A stretch of DNA of 64,000 nt from Bettongia penicillata ogilbyi (Eukaryota > Chordata > Mammalia > Diprotodontia > Potoroidae): contig JAJHZJ010000809.1 in NCBI GenBank assembly GCA_023548195.1, forward strand, positions 152,927-216,926, written 5' to 3'. The notes beneath the pieces are model-generated. The model saw only the letters and a program-made list of their open reading frames with translations. It did not search any database and was not told the origin of the DNA. Numbering within the stretch: the first letter of the stretch is position 1; every line of letters begins with the position of its first letter. Both the position numbers and the translations under genes were made by a program. Positions 21,961 to 34,051 of this stretch are shown in pieces.

Positions 21961-23160
21961 GTTTTCTTTTTGATACAACGTGACACAGACAAAATTTGAA
22001 CACCTTCGGGGGCTGGGGTAGGGGAGGGGGACCGGAGGCATAGGCAGCAGTGGATGCCTTCTCAATTAGTCTCCAAAAAAGTTAAATGTGCAATGCCAAA
22101 GGCTCTGCTATTTTTTCATTAAGTTTATTTATTTGTTTTCATTCCCAAAGGGGTCCCAAACAGCAGGACCTTGCATTTGTGTCCTATGGGAACAGGTCAC
22201 GGCTTCAATTCATCTTAAAGTATGAATGTGATACTTTAATGCTAAAATAATTTTTGTTTAAACTTAAAGCTACAAATATATGTGTATTTGAAAGAAATCC
22301 CCAAAAGTGGAAACCTCAATTCAGAAAGGAATATATTTACCACTGTCACCACAGAACACCTCCCTCTGTCTATCAAAACAATAAAACAGAGCAATACAGA
22401 AAACCCAACTGCATCATTTCTAATTAAGAGATACAGTTTGTAATAGGGCTTTAGCCACAGCCTTGCTATTAAACACAATGGTGTTAGCTTTCCAGGGCTG
22501 TTGATTTATATTACAAAGAATGTTAAAGGGAACATAGGTGAAGCTCTACAGGGATCAGGGTGTTTCCACAGCCTCAGAAGGAAAACCTTCTGGCAGGGAA
22601 GCTGCTTCCATAGATGGTTACCCTGTTAGCTCAAAACCCAAAGACTGCCACAGTCACCAGTCACTGATGGGAAAACTTGAGCTGCAGTGGGTAGTAAGGG
22701 GCTATTCCTGGCCCTGGAGCCTTGGGCAGCCTTGGCCAAAGTGTTGCCAACTACTTTCCTCCCTTACGCTAAAAAGGGACTGGCTTCCAAGTTTCCAGGT
22801 CTGACAGGCCTTCTTATCTGCCAAAGTCTGAGTTCAGGTTCTCTGAGGTCTGCTTTTCCAGTAAGACCTGATGACATCCCTAACACCTAAAGCAGGGCAA
22901 GAATTTTTCTTCCTTATGGTATTCCAGGGGGCTAGTAAAGTTCTAGATAGTTATGCTGGGTGAGGGGAAAAGTGAAGAAAAATGAACCTTAAATCTGACA
23001 GGAAAAAAAAAACCATCATTTTCGCTCCATTAATTCTTTAAATCTGTGTTTACCATTTAGAATGTTTGTGCTTCTGTTTGGTTTAAAGTTTTATTATCTA
23101 TTAAAAATGATTTTTTTTTTGTATTTTTCTGCAAATGATGCCAAAAACTCTTAACACGTT
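21961..23160. other. No gene recognised; G/C-richer island at 22,520-22,900
   Basis: Two overlapping plus frames of 67-88 codons lie at 22538-22890 but have no splice sites or motif. The rest is AT-rich. Confidence 0.35.
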
Positions 23161-23164
23161 TAAA

Positions 23165-23345
23165 TAGCTCCTCAGGGTTTATAAACTATTTCTCCCGGAA
23201 CAAATCTATAAGTTAGGGTAGTATTCAAGTTTTATAGATGAGGAAACTGAGGCACAGGGAAGATTAGCAACTTACCCATAATCACACAGGGCTACAATTT
23301 AAACTCCTGTTGACTTCCTAGTCTAGCATTTTTCCTACCACTAAG
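23165..23345 (-). mobile_element. MIR-type SINE, antisense
   Basis: 'gggtttataaactatttctc', 'agttttatagatgaggaaac', 'tgaggcacagggaagattag' and 'aatcacacagggctacaat' are a clear antisense MIR. Confidence 0.75.
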
Positions 23346-23879
23346 AACTTTGGAAAGTAATACTTTGTGCCCCTAAAGTGGTTTCCTGGGTACACTAGGA
23401 GGTACTCAGGGAAGTAGAAATTAGTACCATAAAACTGAAAAACAGGGGTGTGACATTGAAAAGAATAAAGCTAGGAAAAAATGATGTCCCACAGGCATAT
23501 ACAGAAAATTACTATAGTGTATTGCTGCACACTAAAATCATTTATTCATGTAGGCCTTCTTGAACGCTTTTGAGTTTTCAGAGCCAAGAAGCTAAACTGA
23601 GGGTTTCCACTTGTAACTAATCAATCAAAAAACAAGATTCATGTAAAGGCAGAACTTGAGATGAGGTTTAAACAAAAGCAGAGGAGAGCGAGGAGACCGT
23701 TTAAAAAGCTACAGAAGGCAAGTAGACTAACCTAGCTCTGCTCCACCCAGGACCACCCAGTACAGGAATGTCCCTCTAAGGGTCTTGTATTTAAAGTGGA
23801 CCGATAGTCATTGACAGAACTTTCCTGATTCCATGAGCCCTAAGGAAGGAATGTGTTCTCTGTCCATTTAAGGAACGAC
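23346..23879. other. No gene or repeat recognised
   Basis: Non-coding sequence of mixed composition. Confidence 0.35.
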
Positions 23880-23990
23880 CTCACTGTGTGTCAAAGGTCA
23901 GGTGCTGGACCTGGAGTCAGGAAGACCTGGTTACAATTCCTGCTTCAGATACCATCTGTGTGACTCTAGGTAGACTCAAAATGTGGGGGC
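23880..23990 (+). mobile_element. MAR1/WSINE-type SINE fragment, sense
   Basis: 'gtgctggacctggagtcagg', 'aagacctggttacaattcct' and 'accatctgtgtgactctagg' are the central body of the marsupial tRNA-SINE. Confidence 0.75.
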
Positions 23991-25080
23991 TCTAAGTCTG
24001 CTCAATTTGCTTGAACAACACATGATTTCTTTGGGAAAGGAAAACCTGATGACTCAGAGGTAGTTAGAATTCCTTATGAGAGAAACAGTTCAAGGAAAGG
24101 TCCACGATCTGTCACATATCTTTAGCATGGTGTGTTCACTTCTGCCACTAACTGAATTTCAAACCTGCGCAACAACAGCCTGGCCTTCATGCTGGCTGAA
24201 GCAGCTTATGATGTGTGGATAGGGAAGAATTTGGGTAATGACTGGTCCAAGAAAAAATGTTCACTTTTCCCCAGATTAATCGCAATTTTGGGCTTTCAGT
24301 TTTAATGAAATGACTAAATATGACCTTCCTGCCACAACCAACTTTACTTTGGAGGTGACCTGCCAGAAGCAACCATGTACTATGTAGGCCATACTCAGGG
24401 TTCTACTTCTAGCTTTCTTAGTGTTTTCTACTGAACAAGCTCTGACTCAGAAGATCAAAGTCCTTTCTGCTTTCTCTCACATCACCACAGTGAAGGACAC
24501 TAAACACCCTTTAAATAAACTCTTGATGTTTCCTAACAAAGTGTTCAAGATTTTATTTAGGGATCAAGTATTCTACTGAAATACTTATTTGGAGAAATTC
24601 ACTGCCACCCAAAGCTGTGACCACAAGGACTTTGATCAAATTAGTGAAAACATCTTATTATCATACAACCAAAAGAAAGAGTTTCTTGAACAGACATGTA
24701 TCTTTTCCACAGTCCAACAGGGATATCAATGCAGAATGTTTCACTGGAGGCAGGCTATGAAAACTGGGCAGTTCAAGTTTATGACTACGGAAGTCCACTC
24801 CAGAACATGAAACACTTTAATCCCATCTACATTCTAGGGTCTAGGCTGGAATGAAGAATTGGCCCATTCCACATAATATTCCAGTGTGTGCCACTAAATG
24901 CTTCTCTGCAAAAGCCTCCTGAAGTAAAACCAGAAAAATGAAAAGCAGAGTATTGGAATGAGATTAATCTGGGATTTGAGGTTCTGACTTATCTTGTGTA
25001 TGTATAATGGTAATCTCCCCAACAGATGGAAAGTTCCTGGAGAGTGGAGGCCTATTTTATTTTTGTCTTTATATTCTCCA
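23991..25080. other. No gene or repeat recognised
   Basis: Non-coding sequence with short open frames without supporting context. Confidence 0.35.
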
Positions 25081-25084
25081 AGGC

Positions 25085-25990
25085 TTAACAGAGTGCCTGA
25101 CACACCAGAAATACTTAATAAATGACTGACTGATGGGGAGTGGGAATGAAGCTAGAAAGTAGCTTGTATTTGTCCCTGGAGAAAAAAAGGAGCCACTGGC
25201 ATTCACTACTGAGTCAGGGATTGACATGGTTTCAAACTTGTGTATTAGGGAAATCATTCTGACAGCTGATGAAAGATGGACTGGAAAGTGGACAGCCTTT
25301 AGAAAGGGAGACCAATTAAAAGAATACTATAATAGCCTAATAGGTGATAAAGGCCTTAACTAAGGTAATCTTTACATGAGCAGAACCCAAGGAACAGATA
25401 TGAAAGATATGAAAGGTAGAAACATTTGGCAAATAATTAGCTTTGTAGAAAAAGGATTAGATATGAAAAATTATGAATAACTCCAAGATTGTGAACTTAG
25501 ATAGCTACCTACTGGTGCCCTTTATAGAAACAGGAAAGTTCAGAAGATGTACTGGTTTGGGGCAAAGAGTGAAGAGTTTGGTTTCAGAATTGTTTAGTTT
25601 GAGATGCCTTTGGGATATCCTGCTCAAAAAGTCCAAAGGTCAGTTGATGACATGAGAATAGACGTAAAGAGAGACTAAGGCTATATATACACATCTAGGA
25701 AACAAATGCACTGAAGTTGTAATTACACCCATCAGAGTTGATAAGGCCACTAAGAGAGAATGTAGAGAAAAAGAGCCTAGGAAATTACGTGAAGATATAT
25801 GTAAAGTTAAGGGCATGCTGGATAATGAGAAGAGGAGAATGAGAAGTAGTCACCCACGTTGTAAAAGTCAAAAGACAAAAGTGTCACGAAAACCCACAGA
25901 GGAAAGAATATTCAGGAGAGGAGGCCAGGAAAGAGATGTCAGATGCTACAAAGAAGTCAAGTAGGTCTAAGAAGAAAAGAAAAACATCAG
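25085..25990 (-). mobile_element. L2 LINE relic including part of the RT domain, antisense
   Basis: It starts with the L2 tail ('agagtgcctgacacacc', 'cttaataaatgactgact') and continues into the ORF in reverse: 'gaaatcattctgacagctga', 'ggatggactggaaagt'-like words, 'gtttgagatgcctttgggat', 'atatacacatctaggaaac' and 'gaaagagatgtcagatgct'. Heavily decayed, with no usable frame. Confidence 0.6.
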
Positions 25991-26034
25991 AGTTAGCAAT
26001 TAAGACATCACCGATTTTCTGAATATAAGGAAAA

Positions 26035-26645
26035 TGAAGTTTTAAAAGAATTACAACTGAATGAAATAATGTTGCAAATCAATAATAAAACGAGAAATAC
26101 AAACAACTCTGAGATTTCACCTAATACCCAGCAAATTGGCAAGGATGAAAAATGATGAGAATAGTGGAAAGATGGGCACAGTGGGACATTGTTGGTTAAG
26201 ATGTGAATTTGCTTAACTATTATGGAAAAACTTGGAATTGTATCAGGCACTGGATTAAAATGACCATAGCCTTTGACCCAGAGACTCAACTGCTACACAC
26301 ATAAATCAAGGAGGTCAACAGCAAAAGCCAAGGCTCCATTACAATGAAATATTCATAGAAGCATTTTCTGTAGTAGCAATGAACTTGAAACAAACTAGAT
26401 TTCCAACAACTAGGGAAAGACTAAACAAGCTGTGGTACATGTATATAATGGAACGTTACTGTATTGTTCAAAAACAATTAATATGATGAATGCAGAGAAA
26501 CTTGGGAAGACAACATGAATCGGTTCAAAGTAAAGTAAGCAGAATGAGGAAAACGATGCATACAATAGCTATAATAACACAAAGAAGAACAAGAAAATAG
26601 TCAAAACTAAATTGTGTGAAGTTATAATGACTAAGTTTGTCCCCC
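26035..26645 (+). mobile_element. Old L1 ORF2 C-terminus / 3' end relic
   Basis: Blocks in L1 order: 'tctgagatttcacctaatac', 'agcaaattggcaaggatga', 'catagcctttgacccagaga', 'ctaaacaagctgtggtacat' and 'gtaagcagaatgaggaaaac'. Many stops and indels. Confidence 0.7.
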
Positions 26646-27540
26646 CCAAAAAGATAAAAAAATGGAATTTTTCTACCTTCTTCTTTTTCCTTTATAGAAC
26701 AGGGAGCAGGAGCAAAGAATAACTATTGGTATGGAACATTACATGTTATCAGGCTTCTGGATATGTTGCTTCATTTTGCTGATCTAATTCCCTTCTTATT
26801 TATTTGTCAGAAAGGATAGCTCTGGGAGAAATAGAGAGGTGGGGGGGGAGAGGCAAGGAAGACATAGTAAGAATTCTAAGTTATTTAGAACCAAAAATAT
26901 CATTTTTTTTATTTTTTAAAAGAGATTGGTAACTTGGAGGGAGTAGCTTTCTGAGTGATAAAGTTGTAAGACAAACTGCAAAGGGTTAAAGAATGAATGA
27001 GAAAAAAAGGACTGAAAAGTAAGTGAGGAAAAAAGGAAGTGGAGGCAAGGAGTATTGACAGCTTTTCCTGGGAGTTTGGTGATAAAAGTAGGAGTGGTAT
27101 ATGACCACAGTTTGAGGGGATGGTGGAGTCAAGTAGCTTTAAAAGATCAGATATGTTGGTAAGAAGCTGGAAAAGAATCAACATTTAGAAGAATACTGAA
27201 GCCTGGAGAGAATATTTTTTTCAAAATGCTATGTGAAGTCCAAAAAACAAGACTATTAATGGCTAAATCACTAAAAAACACTTCAGGAAGGTAGCATAAG
27301 TCTTAAAAAAATGAATAGAAACTGAAAAAAAAGAAGAGGAGAAGAGAACGCATTCGAAGCACTGAAATTATCTGAGTACAGGCATGGCACAGTACTGGTT
27401 TTATTTGTTTGTTTGGTAGGGTTTGGAAAGTTGATTTTGGAGAAGGGAAGGAACAGTGAGTGGCTATTTGGATGCAAAGGAAAGGAATAATGTGACACAT
27501 GGCTGGAAAAGCAGGATGGTACCAGATTGTTGAGACTCCT
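26646..27540. other. Purine-rich stretch, no gene recognised
   Basis: GA-rich on the plus strand, with a G-run at about 26840-26850. The minus-strand open frames here are by-products of the purine bias. Confidence 0.4.
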
Positions 27541-27870
27541 GAATTCCAAGGAAAGGAATGTGTAGATTGCTTAGTAGGTAATAAAGTCCCATTAAGGATT
27601 TTGAGTAAAGAAGTAACATGATAAAGAAAAACTTTTCTTAGGTATGTAAAACAGTTTGGGCAAGGAAACAGTAGAGGAATATGGAAGTTACCAAAATATT
27701 TGGGAATGGGGTAAATGAGAGTACTTCTATTTATAGCGTGGCTCTGGGAACAGGAAAGCATTGATGAGAGATGCTATGGAGACAGAATTAATTAACTGAT
27801 GGTATTGGTGAGGTAAGGGAAAAGGTAGAATCAAAGCTAAGAACTGCAGGTGGTAACTCTGAAACGAAAG
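27541..27870 (-). mobile_element. Probable L2 LINE fragment, antisense
   Basis: 'gcttagtaggtaataaagtc', 'ccattaaggattttgagtaa' and 'agaagtaacatgataaaga' resemble the L2 antisense block around 'gagtaggggagtgacatggt'. Diverged. Confidence 0.45.
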
Positions 27871-28299
27871 AGAAGCAGGAATAACTGGAAGGAACACCTA
27901 AGAAAGTTCCAGTTACTAACTAGCTAAATTTCTATGGGCAAATCATGTAACCCAAACTACAAAATGGGGCTACTATAGTTATCTATCTCACAAGGGTTTC
28001 TGTAAAGATCCAATAAAATAAAGTTAGTAAAATACTTGCTTTTAAAAATATAAAATACGAATGTAATGTGCAAGTGTTGTTACTAAAATGGTAAAATGGA
28101 AGTTTTTCTATGCAAAAAAATGACAATGCTGCACACTACCATCACTACAAAAAGTGAACTCTTGTTATTCTGGGTATTTCCTTTACAACTAGCAAAATAT
28201 GCTCTCTTGCATGTATATGAACAGGGGACGAGGGAGATGGGTGTAGGTGGAGTAGGAGTTGAAAGGTTCAGAAACTGAAAAGTAAAACGATGAATAAAT

Positions 28300-28555
28300 G
28301 AAAAAGCATTTATTAAACACTTGTTGCGTAGTTATTATCGGTCGTAGCTAACTCTTTGGGATCCCTTTTGGGGTTTTCTTAACAAAGATACTTTTCCTTC
28401 TCCAGCTCTTTTGAAAATGAAGAAACTGGAGCAAAGAGTGACTTGCCCATGGTCATTCAACTAGTAAGTGTCTGAGGCCAGATTTGAACTCAGGTTTTAA
28501 TGACTCCTGGCCAGCATTCTATGGACAGTTTCACGTATAGCTGCCCTTATTAAAT
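28300..28555 (-). mobile_element. MAR1/WSINE-type SINE, antisense, nearly full length
   Basis: The tail 'cggtcgtagctaactctttg' and 'ggggttttcttaacaaagat' is followed by 'aaaatgaagaaactggagca', 'ggccagatttgaactcaggt' and the tRNA-like end 'gtttcacgtatagctgccc'. Confidence 0.8.
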
Positions 28556-29545
28556 GCTTACTTACTGTGTGTCAAACAACTAATTTTGGTGCTTGGGCTG
28601 ATGGCCTACATCTGAAATACCATGATAGAGAGAGATTGAATTGCTATCAGACAGAAAGCCATGCTGAGTTATTTCTATCCCAGAAAGGTAAGAAAGAGAA
28701 AAAAGCCATATATCACATTATTTTCATTACTTATTCTACATCAAAATGTTAAGAAAACATCTATGTCTATTCAAACACTCTCACAATAGGAGAGAAAGCT
28801 GATTGGAACCACACTTTAGTAATTTCAAGAAAGAAAAAGATGCTTCCAGAGAGTGACTCCATTTAGAGTCAAAACATGCAAGATCACAATCCAACTTGGG
28901 CAGGAATTCTTTCTTATTTATGCCTTACATCTTCCCTAAAACTAACCACATGCTCTGAACATAGGAAGTGCTTCATAAACAGCTGCTCAAATGACTCTTC
29001 TGGACTGTTACACGTCCAAATACTTAACTGTTAACTTAGGTTTCACGGAAAAATGATTTTATTTTTAAGAAGGCAAATGAGAAGAGAATCACTAAAAATG
29101 AAATCTAACGTCTAAAGCCTGGCAACCTTTTTTTTTTTAATCCTTAAAATATACATCTATTCTCAAGTACAGTACAGTGCTCATATTTAAAAAAAAATAA
29201 AGCAGATGGGAGGTCAACTATGGACATATAAGCATAAAAAAAATTAAATTTTCTAACGGGGAAAGCACAAAGATAATAAAAAAAATTTCTATCACTTTGA
29301 AAACAAAAGTATTATTGCCTAATACCATTTATTTAATCAATTTAATCATTCAAACTTCCATTATCCATAAACACAGAGTTGCATTACAACCCAAATGCCT
29401 TAAAGGTGCAAGTCATCAAAAACTAGTAAGAAGTAAAAAATACCTTGAAAATCCTTAGAATTAAGCAGTTTTACACTAGACCCATCTTCCACAGACAGAG
29501 CAGTCTCATGGTTAACCCAGGTTGACCACTTAGGGTTGTTTCTAA
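28556..29545. other. No gene or repeat recognised
   Basis: AT-rich non-coding sequence with several A- and T-runs. Confidence 0.35.
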
Positions 29546-29827
29546 CCTTAGCTCCAGGTGATGACTTGGCTCCTCAGTGGACTCTTTGGGGCCTCGACTG
29601 AGATAGGTCCCTCTCCTGCTCACCTATCAGTTGGGAAATGTGTCAGGGGCTGGGCAAGGGGGGGATCCTGGCAGCCTGTTTCCCTGGAGTTGAGTGTGAC
29701 CTTGGACAGGTCATCTTTTTGGGCTAGCTCTATGATTGCCCTAGCTCCTCTGTGGTGAGGATGTGAGGAGAGAGTGGGGTGACAAGCTCTGTGTAAGGGA
29801 CGCTTCCCTGGCCATTTTACCCCACAG

Positions 29828-29879
29828 AGAGCAAGATGGACCAAAGAGAGGAGCCCAGAATACTGTTTCAGAATGTCAG
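29828..29879 (+). CDS. Speculative small exon in a GC-rich island
   Basis: An acceptor-like TTTTACCCCACAG and a donor-like GTCAG|GTATGA flank 52 nt that include an ATG (29836) reading MDQREEPRILFQNV. The surrounding 29550-30070 is clearly GC-richer than its neighbours and purine-rich downstream. No family recognised. It may be a first coding exon, an untranslated exon or coincidence. Confidence 0.18.
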
Positions 29880-30179
29880 GTATGATGACTTGCAGGACCT
29901 GAAGTATTGGAAAGGTGGAAGGAAGGAGGGGAGGGGGTGGGCAGGAGGTGGGGAAGGAAGGGGCAGGGGGGAAGGATGCTGGGGAAGGAGTGGAGGGTGA
30001 CCAGCAGCTAACCTGAGATAGCCTCCAGACGGGGCCAAGGGACCAGTAGTATGATGCCCCCACAGCACCTACCATGTCCTTAGGTCATACTAAGGATATA
30101 CTCAAGGTATAATTTTAAAAATAATCCCCAAGGACACATTAAAAAATCATTTAATCAGATGGATTTTAAAGTTGGACAG

Positions 30180-30182
30180 GGA

Positions 30183-30213
<31 letters not shown>

Positions 30214-30238
30214 AGATAGATAGATAGATATAGATATA
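30180..30238. repeat. (TATC)n/(GATA)n palindromic microsatellite
   Basis: About eight TATC units run directly into about four to five GATA units, giving a perfect inverted repeat around 30213-30216 with arms of at least 15 nt. It can fold into a hairpin. Confidence 0.95.
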
Positions 30239-30579
30239 TGGAGTTTCTTGTAATAATTCATTTGACTGCTTGTCACAAAAAATTTGGCTTGTGCCAAGAA
30301 TTAAATTGTAAAAACAGAGATGAGCTAAAACTCAATCCAATACATTTCTTTTCTGCTAAATGTTTTCTCTGTAAAGAAAACTCCCTTTACCACACTCGTT
30401 AGAAATGATCTCATCTTCCTTGTACTTTAAAGAATGAATTGGTTAGACCTTTCCTATGAAATTGTCTATCTCTTTAGGATTTGCATTATATTTTTTTCTT
30501 TAAATCTTATCTCCTCATAAGATTACAAACAATTACAGAAAGACCAAGAAAACTTACTAGTACACTGATTTCAACCAGT

Positions 30580-31420
30580 TATTTATTACATGCTGCTGCT
30601 AAGTTCTGGGGACCTTAAGAAAAAGCAAAAACAGTCCTTGCCCCCAAAGAGCTTACTAATTACATTCTAATGAAGGAATTGACATTTTACATAAATAGGT
30701 TATGCAAGATACATGCAAAGGAAATGGTAAGTATCCTTTTAGGGGAAGGCACCCCACAGCTAGAGGCATCCCTACAGAAAGAAGGTGACTTTGAAATAGA
30801 GTCCTGAAGGAAGCTAAAAGAAGGTAGGACTTCTAAGAGGTAGAGGTACAGCGAAAGATCATTGGGATCATAAGGACAAGTCTTGGAGAATCATGTGTGA
30901 GGGACAGCTAAGAGGGCCAGACTAAGGAGGAGTTCACAGAGGGAAGTGATATAAGAATAAAATTGGAAAGACAGGAAGGACGCTGGCTGTGAAGAGTTTC
31001 AAATGACAAACCAAAGGATTTGTATTTAATCTGGGAGGTTCTTGGAGTTTGGTGAAAATGGGAATGACATAATTAAACCTGTACTTTAGTAAAATTCATT
31101 TGGTAGATGTGAAGGATGGAGTGGAATGGGGAAAATTAGGTAAGGTGACTAATTAGGAGGCTATAGAAAGTTAATATGGGTCTCAACTAGAGCTTGCGTT
31201 AGTAGGGAGAAGGACATGTATCTAAACTGTGGGAAAAGAAATGACAAGATTTAGGAACTGATTGTATATGTAGGCTAAAAAGGAAAATAATACTGGCATT
31301 GTGGACCTGGGGGTCAGGTATGGTGTTAAGGGTGGTGTCTTCTAAAGTAAGAGGAAGTTAAGTAGGAAAGTTCCCAAGAGGAGTGTGTTTGTGGGAGTGA
31401 GGGAGAGGAAGATGTCCAAT
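30580..31420 (-). mobile_element. L2 LINE 3' half, antisense
   Basis: 'ttattacatgctgctgctaa' and 'gccccaaagagcttactaat' (3' UTR) are followed by 'gaaatagagtcctgaaggaa', 'gtgaagagtttcaaatgaca', 'gtttggtgaaaatgggaat' and 'cattgtggacctgggggt'. This matches antisense L2 over about 800 bp, including the C-terminal part of its ORF. Confidence 0.7.
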
Positions 31421-31958
31421 CTCTGTACTTCTTATATATTCTTGTTAATAGTTTCTGTTATTGAATTTTTTAAAAACTGTAAGTATCAGTCATCTTCTGT
31501 GATATAACTGAACTGATACTATTTATGAATGTATACTCATGTGTACTACTTTACTGGTAAGTTGAGGCCATTTTCCCCTTTAATATCAATATCTCTGTGA
31601 AGTCACTTTCTTCCGCATCCTTGATCCCCAACTTAGACAGCATTCATGGATAGAATCCAAAGGGAAAGCCCTAACTCTTCCTTAGGTGAGCAAGGCTCCC
31701 TTTGGCAATCTTCAAACTAGCCGGAAACAAGAGAAAAAAAAAAAAAAAGACTCCTTAAGCTACTTTGATTGACTGCTCTCTGCTTACCTATTCCATTTTA
31801 ATACTTTATCTTAAATCCCTAAACATCTTGGAAGATCACTCACAGTTTATGAAACTGTGATAACATTCAGCTTAGACCAAGTGAAGCAGTTTGTTTTTTT
31901 TTGCTTAATAGCTTCCTACGTTTTTGTTTTTTGTTTTGTTTTTTTTAAGCCTGGCTTA
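31421..31958. other. No gene recognised
   Basis: AT-rich non-coding sequence. The A-run at 31731-31748 and the T-rich runs at 31890-31945 may be tails of unrecognised elements. Confidence 0.35.
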
Positions 31959-34050
31959 TTTTTTTTTTTTAAGTATAAATTTATTTATTTAATTTTTACA
32001 TTGATTTTCACAAAATTTTGAGTTCCAAATTTTCTCCCCATTTATTCCCTCCCCCCACCTCAATACACCGAATATTCTAATTTTCCCTATCACCAATCTG
32101 CCATCCCTTCTATCATCCCTCTCTTCTCTTGTCCCCATCTTCTCTTTTGTCCTGTAAGGCAAGATGACTTTCTATTCCCCATTAACTGTATTTCTTATTT
32201 CCTAGTAGCAAAAACAATACTCCATAGTTGTTCCTAAAGCTTTGAGTTGCAAATTCTCTCCATCCCTCCCTCCCCACCCATTCCCGTTGGGAAGGCAGGC
32301 ATTTCAATATAGGCCATATCTGTGTATTTTTGCAAATGACTTCCATAGTAGTCGTGTTGTGTTAGACTAACTGTATTTCCCTCCATCCTATCCTGCCCCC
32401 CATTGTTTCTATTCTGTCTTTTGATCCTGTCCCTCCCTGAGTGTTGACTTCAAATTGCTCCCTCCTCCCATTACCCTCTCTTCCATCATCCCTCCCTCCC
32501 TGCTTATCTCCTTCTCCCCCATTTTCCTGTATTGGAAGATAGGTTTTCATACCAAAACGAGTGTGCATTTTATTCCTTCCTTTAGTCGAATGTGATAAGG
32601 GTAAACTTCATGCTTTTATCTCAGTTCTCCTCTTTTTCCCTTCACTAAAAAGTCTCCTGCTTGCTTCTTGAATGAAAGATGATGTACCACATTCCATTTC
32701 ACCCTCTCTCCTCCCACTACACTTCTCTCTCACCGTTTACCTTAATTTCTTTTAAGATATGATCCCGTCCTATTCAATTCACTCGGTGCTCTCTGTCTCT
32801 GTATGTGCGTGCATGTGTATGTGCGCATGAGTGAACATGTGTGTGTATGCATGTGCGTGTGCGTATGTGTGTGTGTGGTTCCACCAACTACCCAGATACT
32901 GGAAAGTTTTAAGAGTTACAAATATTGTCTTGCCATGTAGGAATGTAAACACTTCACCTTTGGTAAGTCCCTTATGACTTCTGTTTGCTGTTTACTTTTT
33001 CATGCTTGTTCTCATTCTTGTGTTTGAAAGTCAAATTTTCTTTTCAGCTCTGGTCTTTTCATCAAGAATGCTTGGAAGTCTTCTATTTCATTGAATGACC
33101 ATATTTTCCCCTGAAGTATTATACTCAGTTTTGCTGGGTAGGTGATTCTTGGTTTGAGTCCTAGTTCATTTGACTTCTGGAATATCCTGTTCCATGCCCT
33201 TCAATCCCTTAATGTAGAAGCTGCTAGATCTTGAGTTTTCCTGATTGTATTTCCACAATACTGGATTTGTTTCTTTCTAGCTTCCTGCAATATTTTCTCC
33301 TTGACCTTGGAATTCTGGAATTTGGCCACAATGTTCCTAGGAGTTTCTCTTTTTGGATCTCTTTCAGGCAGTGATTGATGGATTCCTTGAATACTTATTT
33401 TGCCCTCTGGTTCTAGAATATCAAGGCAGTTTTCCTTGATAACTTCATGAAAGAAGATGTCTAGGCTCTTTTTTTGATCATGAGCTTCAGGTAGTCCCAT
33501 AATTTTTAAATTGTCTCTCCTGGATCTATTTTCCATTTCAGTTGTTTTTCCAATGAGATATTTCATATTCTCTTCCTTTTTTTTTTTCATTCGTTTGGTT
33601 TTGGTTGGTGATTTCTTGGTTTCTCAGAAAGTCATTAGCCTTCAAGTGTTCCATTCTAATTTTGAGACAACTATTTTCTTCAGTGAGCTTTTGAACTTCT
33701 TTTTCCATTTGGCTAATTCTGCTTTTGAAAGCATTCTTCTCCTCATTGGCTTTTTGAACCTCTTTTTGCCAATTGAGTTAGGCTATATTTCAAGGTATAA
33801 TTTTCTTCAGCATTTTTTGGATCTCCTTTTGAAAGGTATTGGCCCGTTTTTCATGCCTTTATTGCATCTCTCTCATTTCTCTTTCCAGTTTTTCCTCCAC
33901 CCATCTAACTTGATTTTCAAAATCCTTTTTGAGCTCTTCCATGGCCTGAGCCCATCGGATATCTATTTCGGATGGTTGGAGTACAGAGTCCTTGACTTCT
34001 ATGTCTTTCCCTGATGGTAAGCATTACTCAGCGTCATCAGAAATGAAAGG
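31959..34050 (-). mobile_element. HAL1 (half-L1) copy A, 5'-truncated in ORF1
   Basis: On the minus strand it reads ORF1 then a roughly 1-kb 3' UTR ending in a poly(A), seen as the T-run 31959-31970. The 3' UTR carries the internal CA/TG stretch (about 32800-32878) and the 'ggaactcaaaattttgtgaa'-type end found in the other HAL1 copies. No ORF2 sequence lies between ORF1 and the 3' UTR. The 5' end is lost at about codon 22 of ORF1, where it meets the oppositely oriented copy B. Confidence 0.85.
33012..34050 (-). pseudogene. HAL1 copy A ORF1 (L1 ORF1p-like), broken
   Basis: ORF1p of L1 is an RNA-binding trimeric chaperone. Copy A keeps parts of all three regions. The coiled coil is disrupted by frameshifts (about 33590-33990). 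The RRM-like block contains ENRSRRDNLKIMGLPE. The C-terminal domain contains PKRETPRNIVAKFQ and the YPAKLS block, and ends at a stop at 33012-33014. The longest continuous frame is 33201-33590. There is a stop near SDDAE* at the truncated N-terminus. At the codon where the two long plus-strand copies have TAA, this copy keeps CAA (Gln). Confidence 0.8.
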
Positions 34051-34051
34051 T

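Noticed and set aside
30580..31420. Possible unnamed interspersed repeat family shared with 21 kb, 25 kb and 38-39.7 kb
   Set aside because: These blocks are the reverse complement of L2 LINE ORF and 3' UTR sequence, not a new family.
33511..34014. 167-codon plus-strand frame across HAL1 copy A
   Set aside because: Antisense of the ORF1 coiled coil and RRM region. Phe/Leu-rich composition is typical of such shadows. It starts at TTG.
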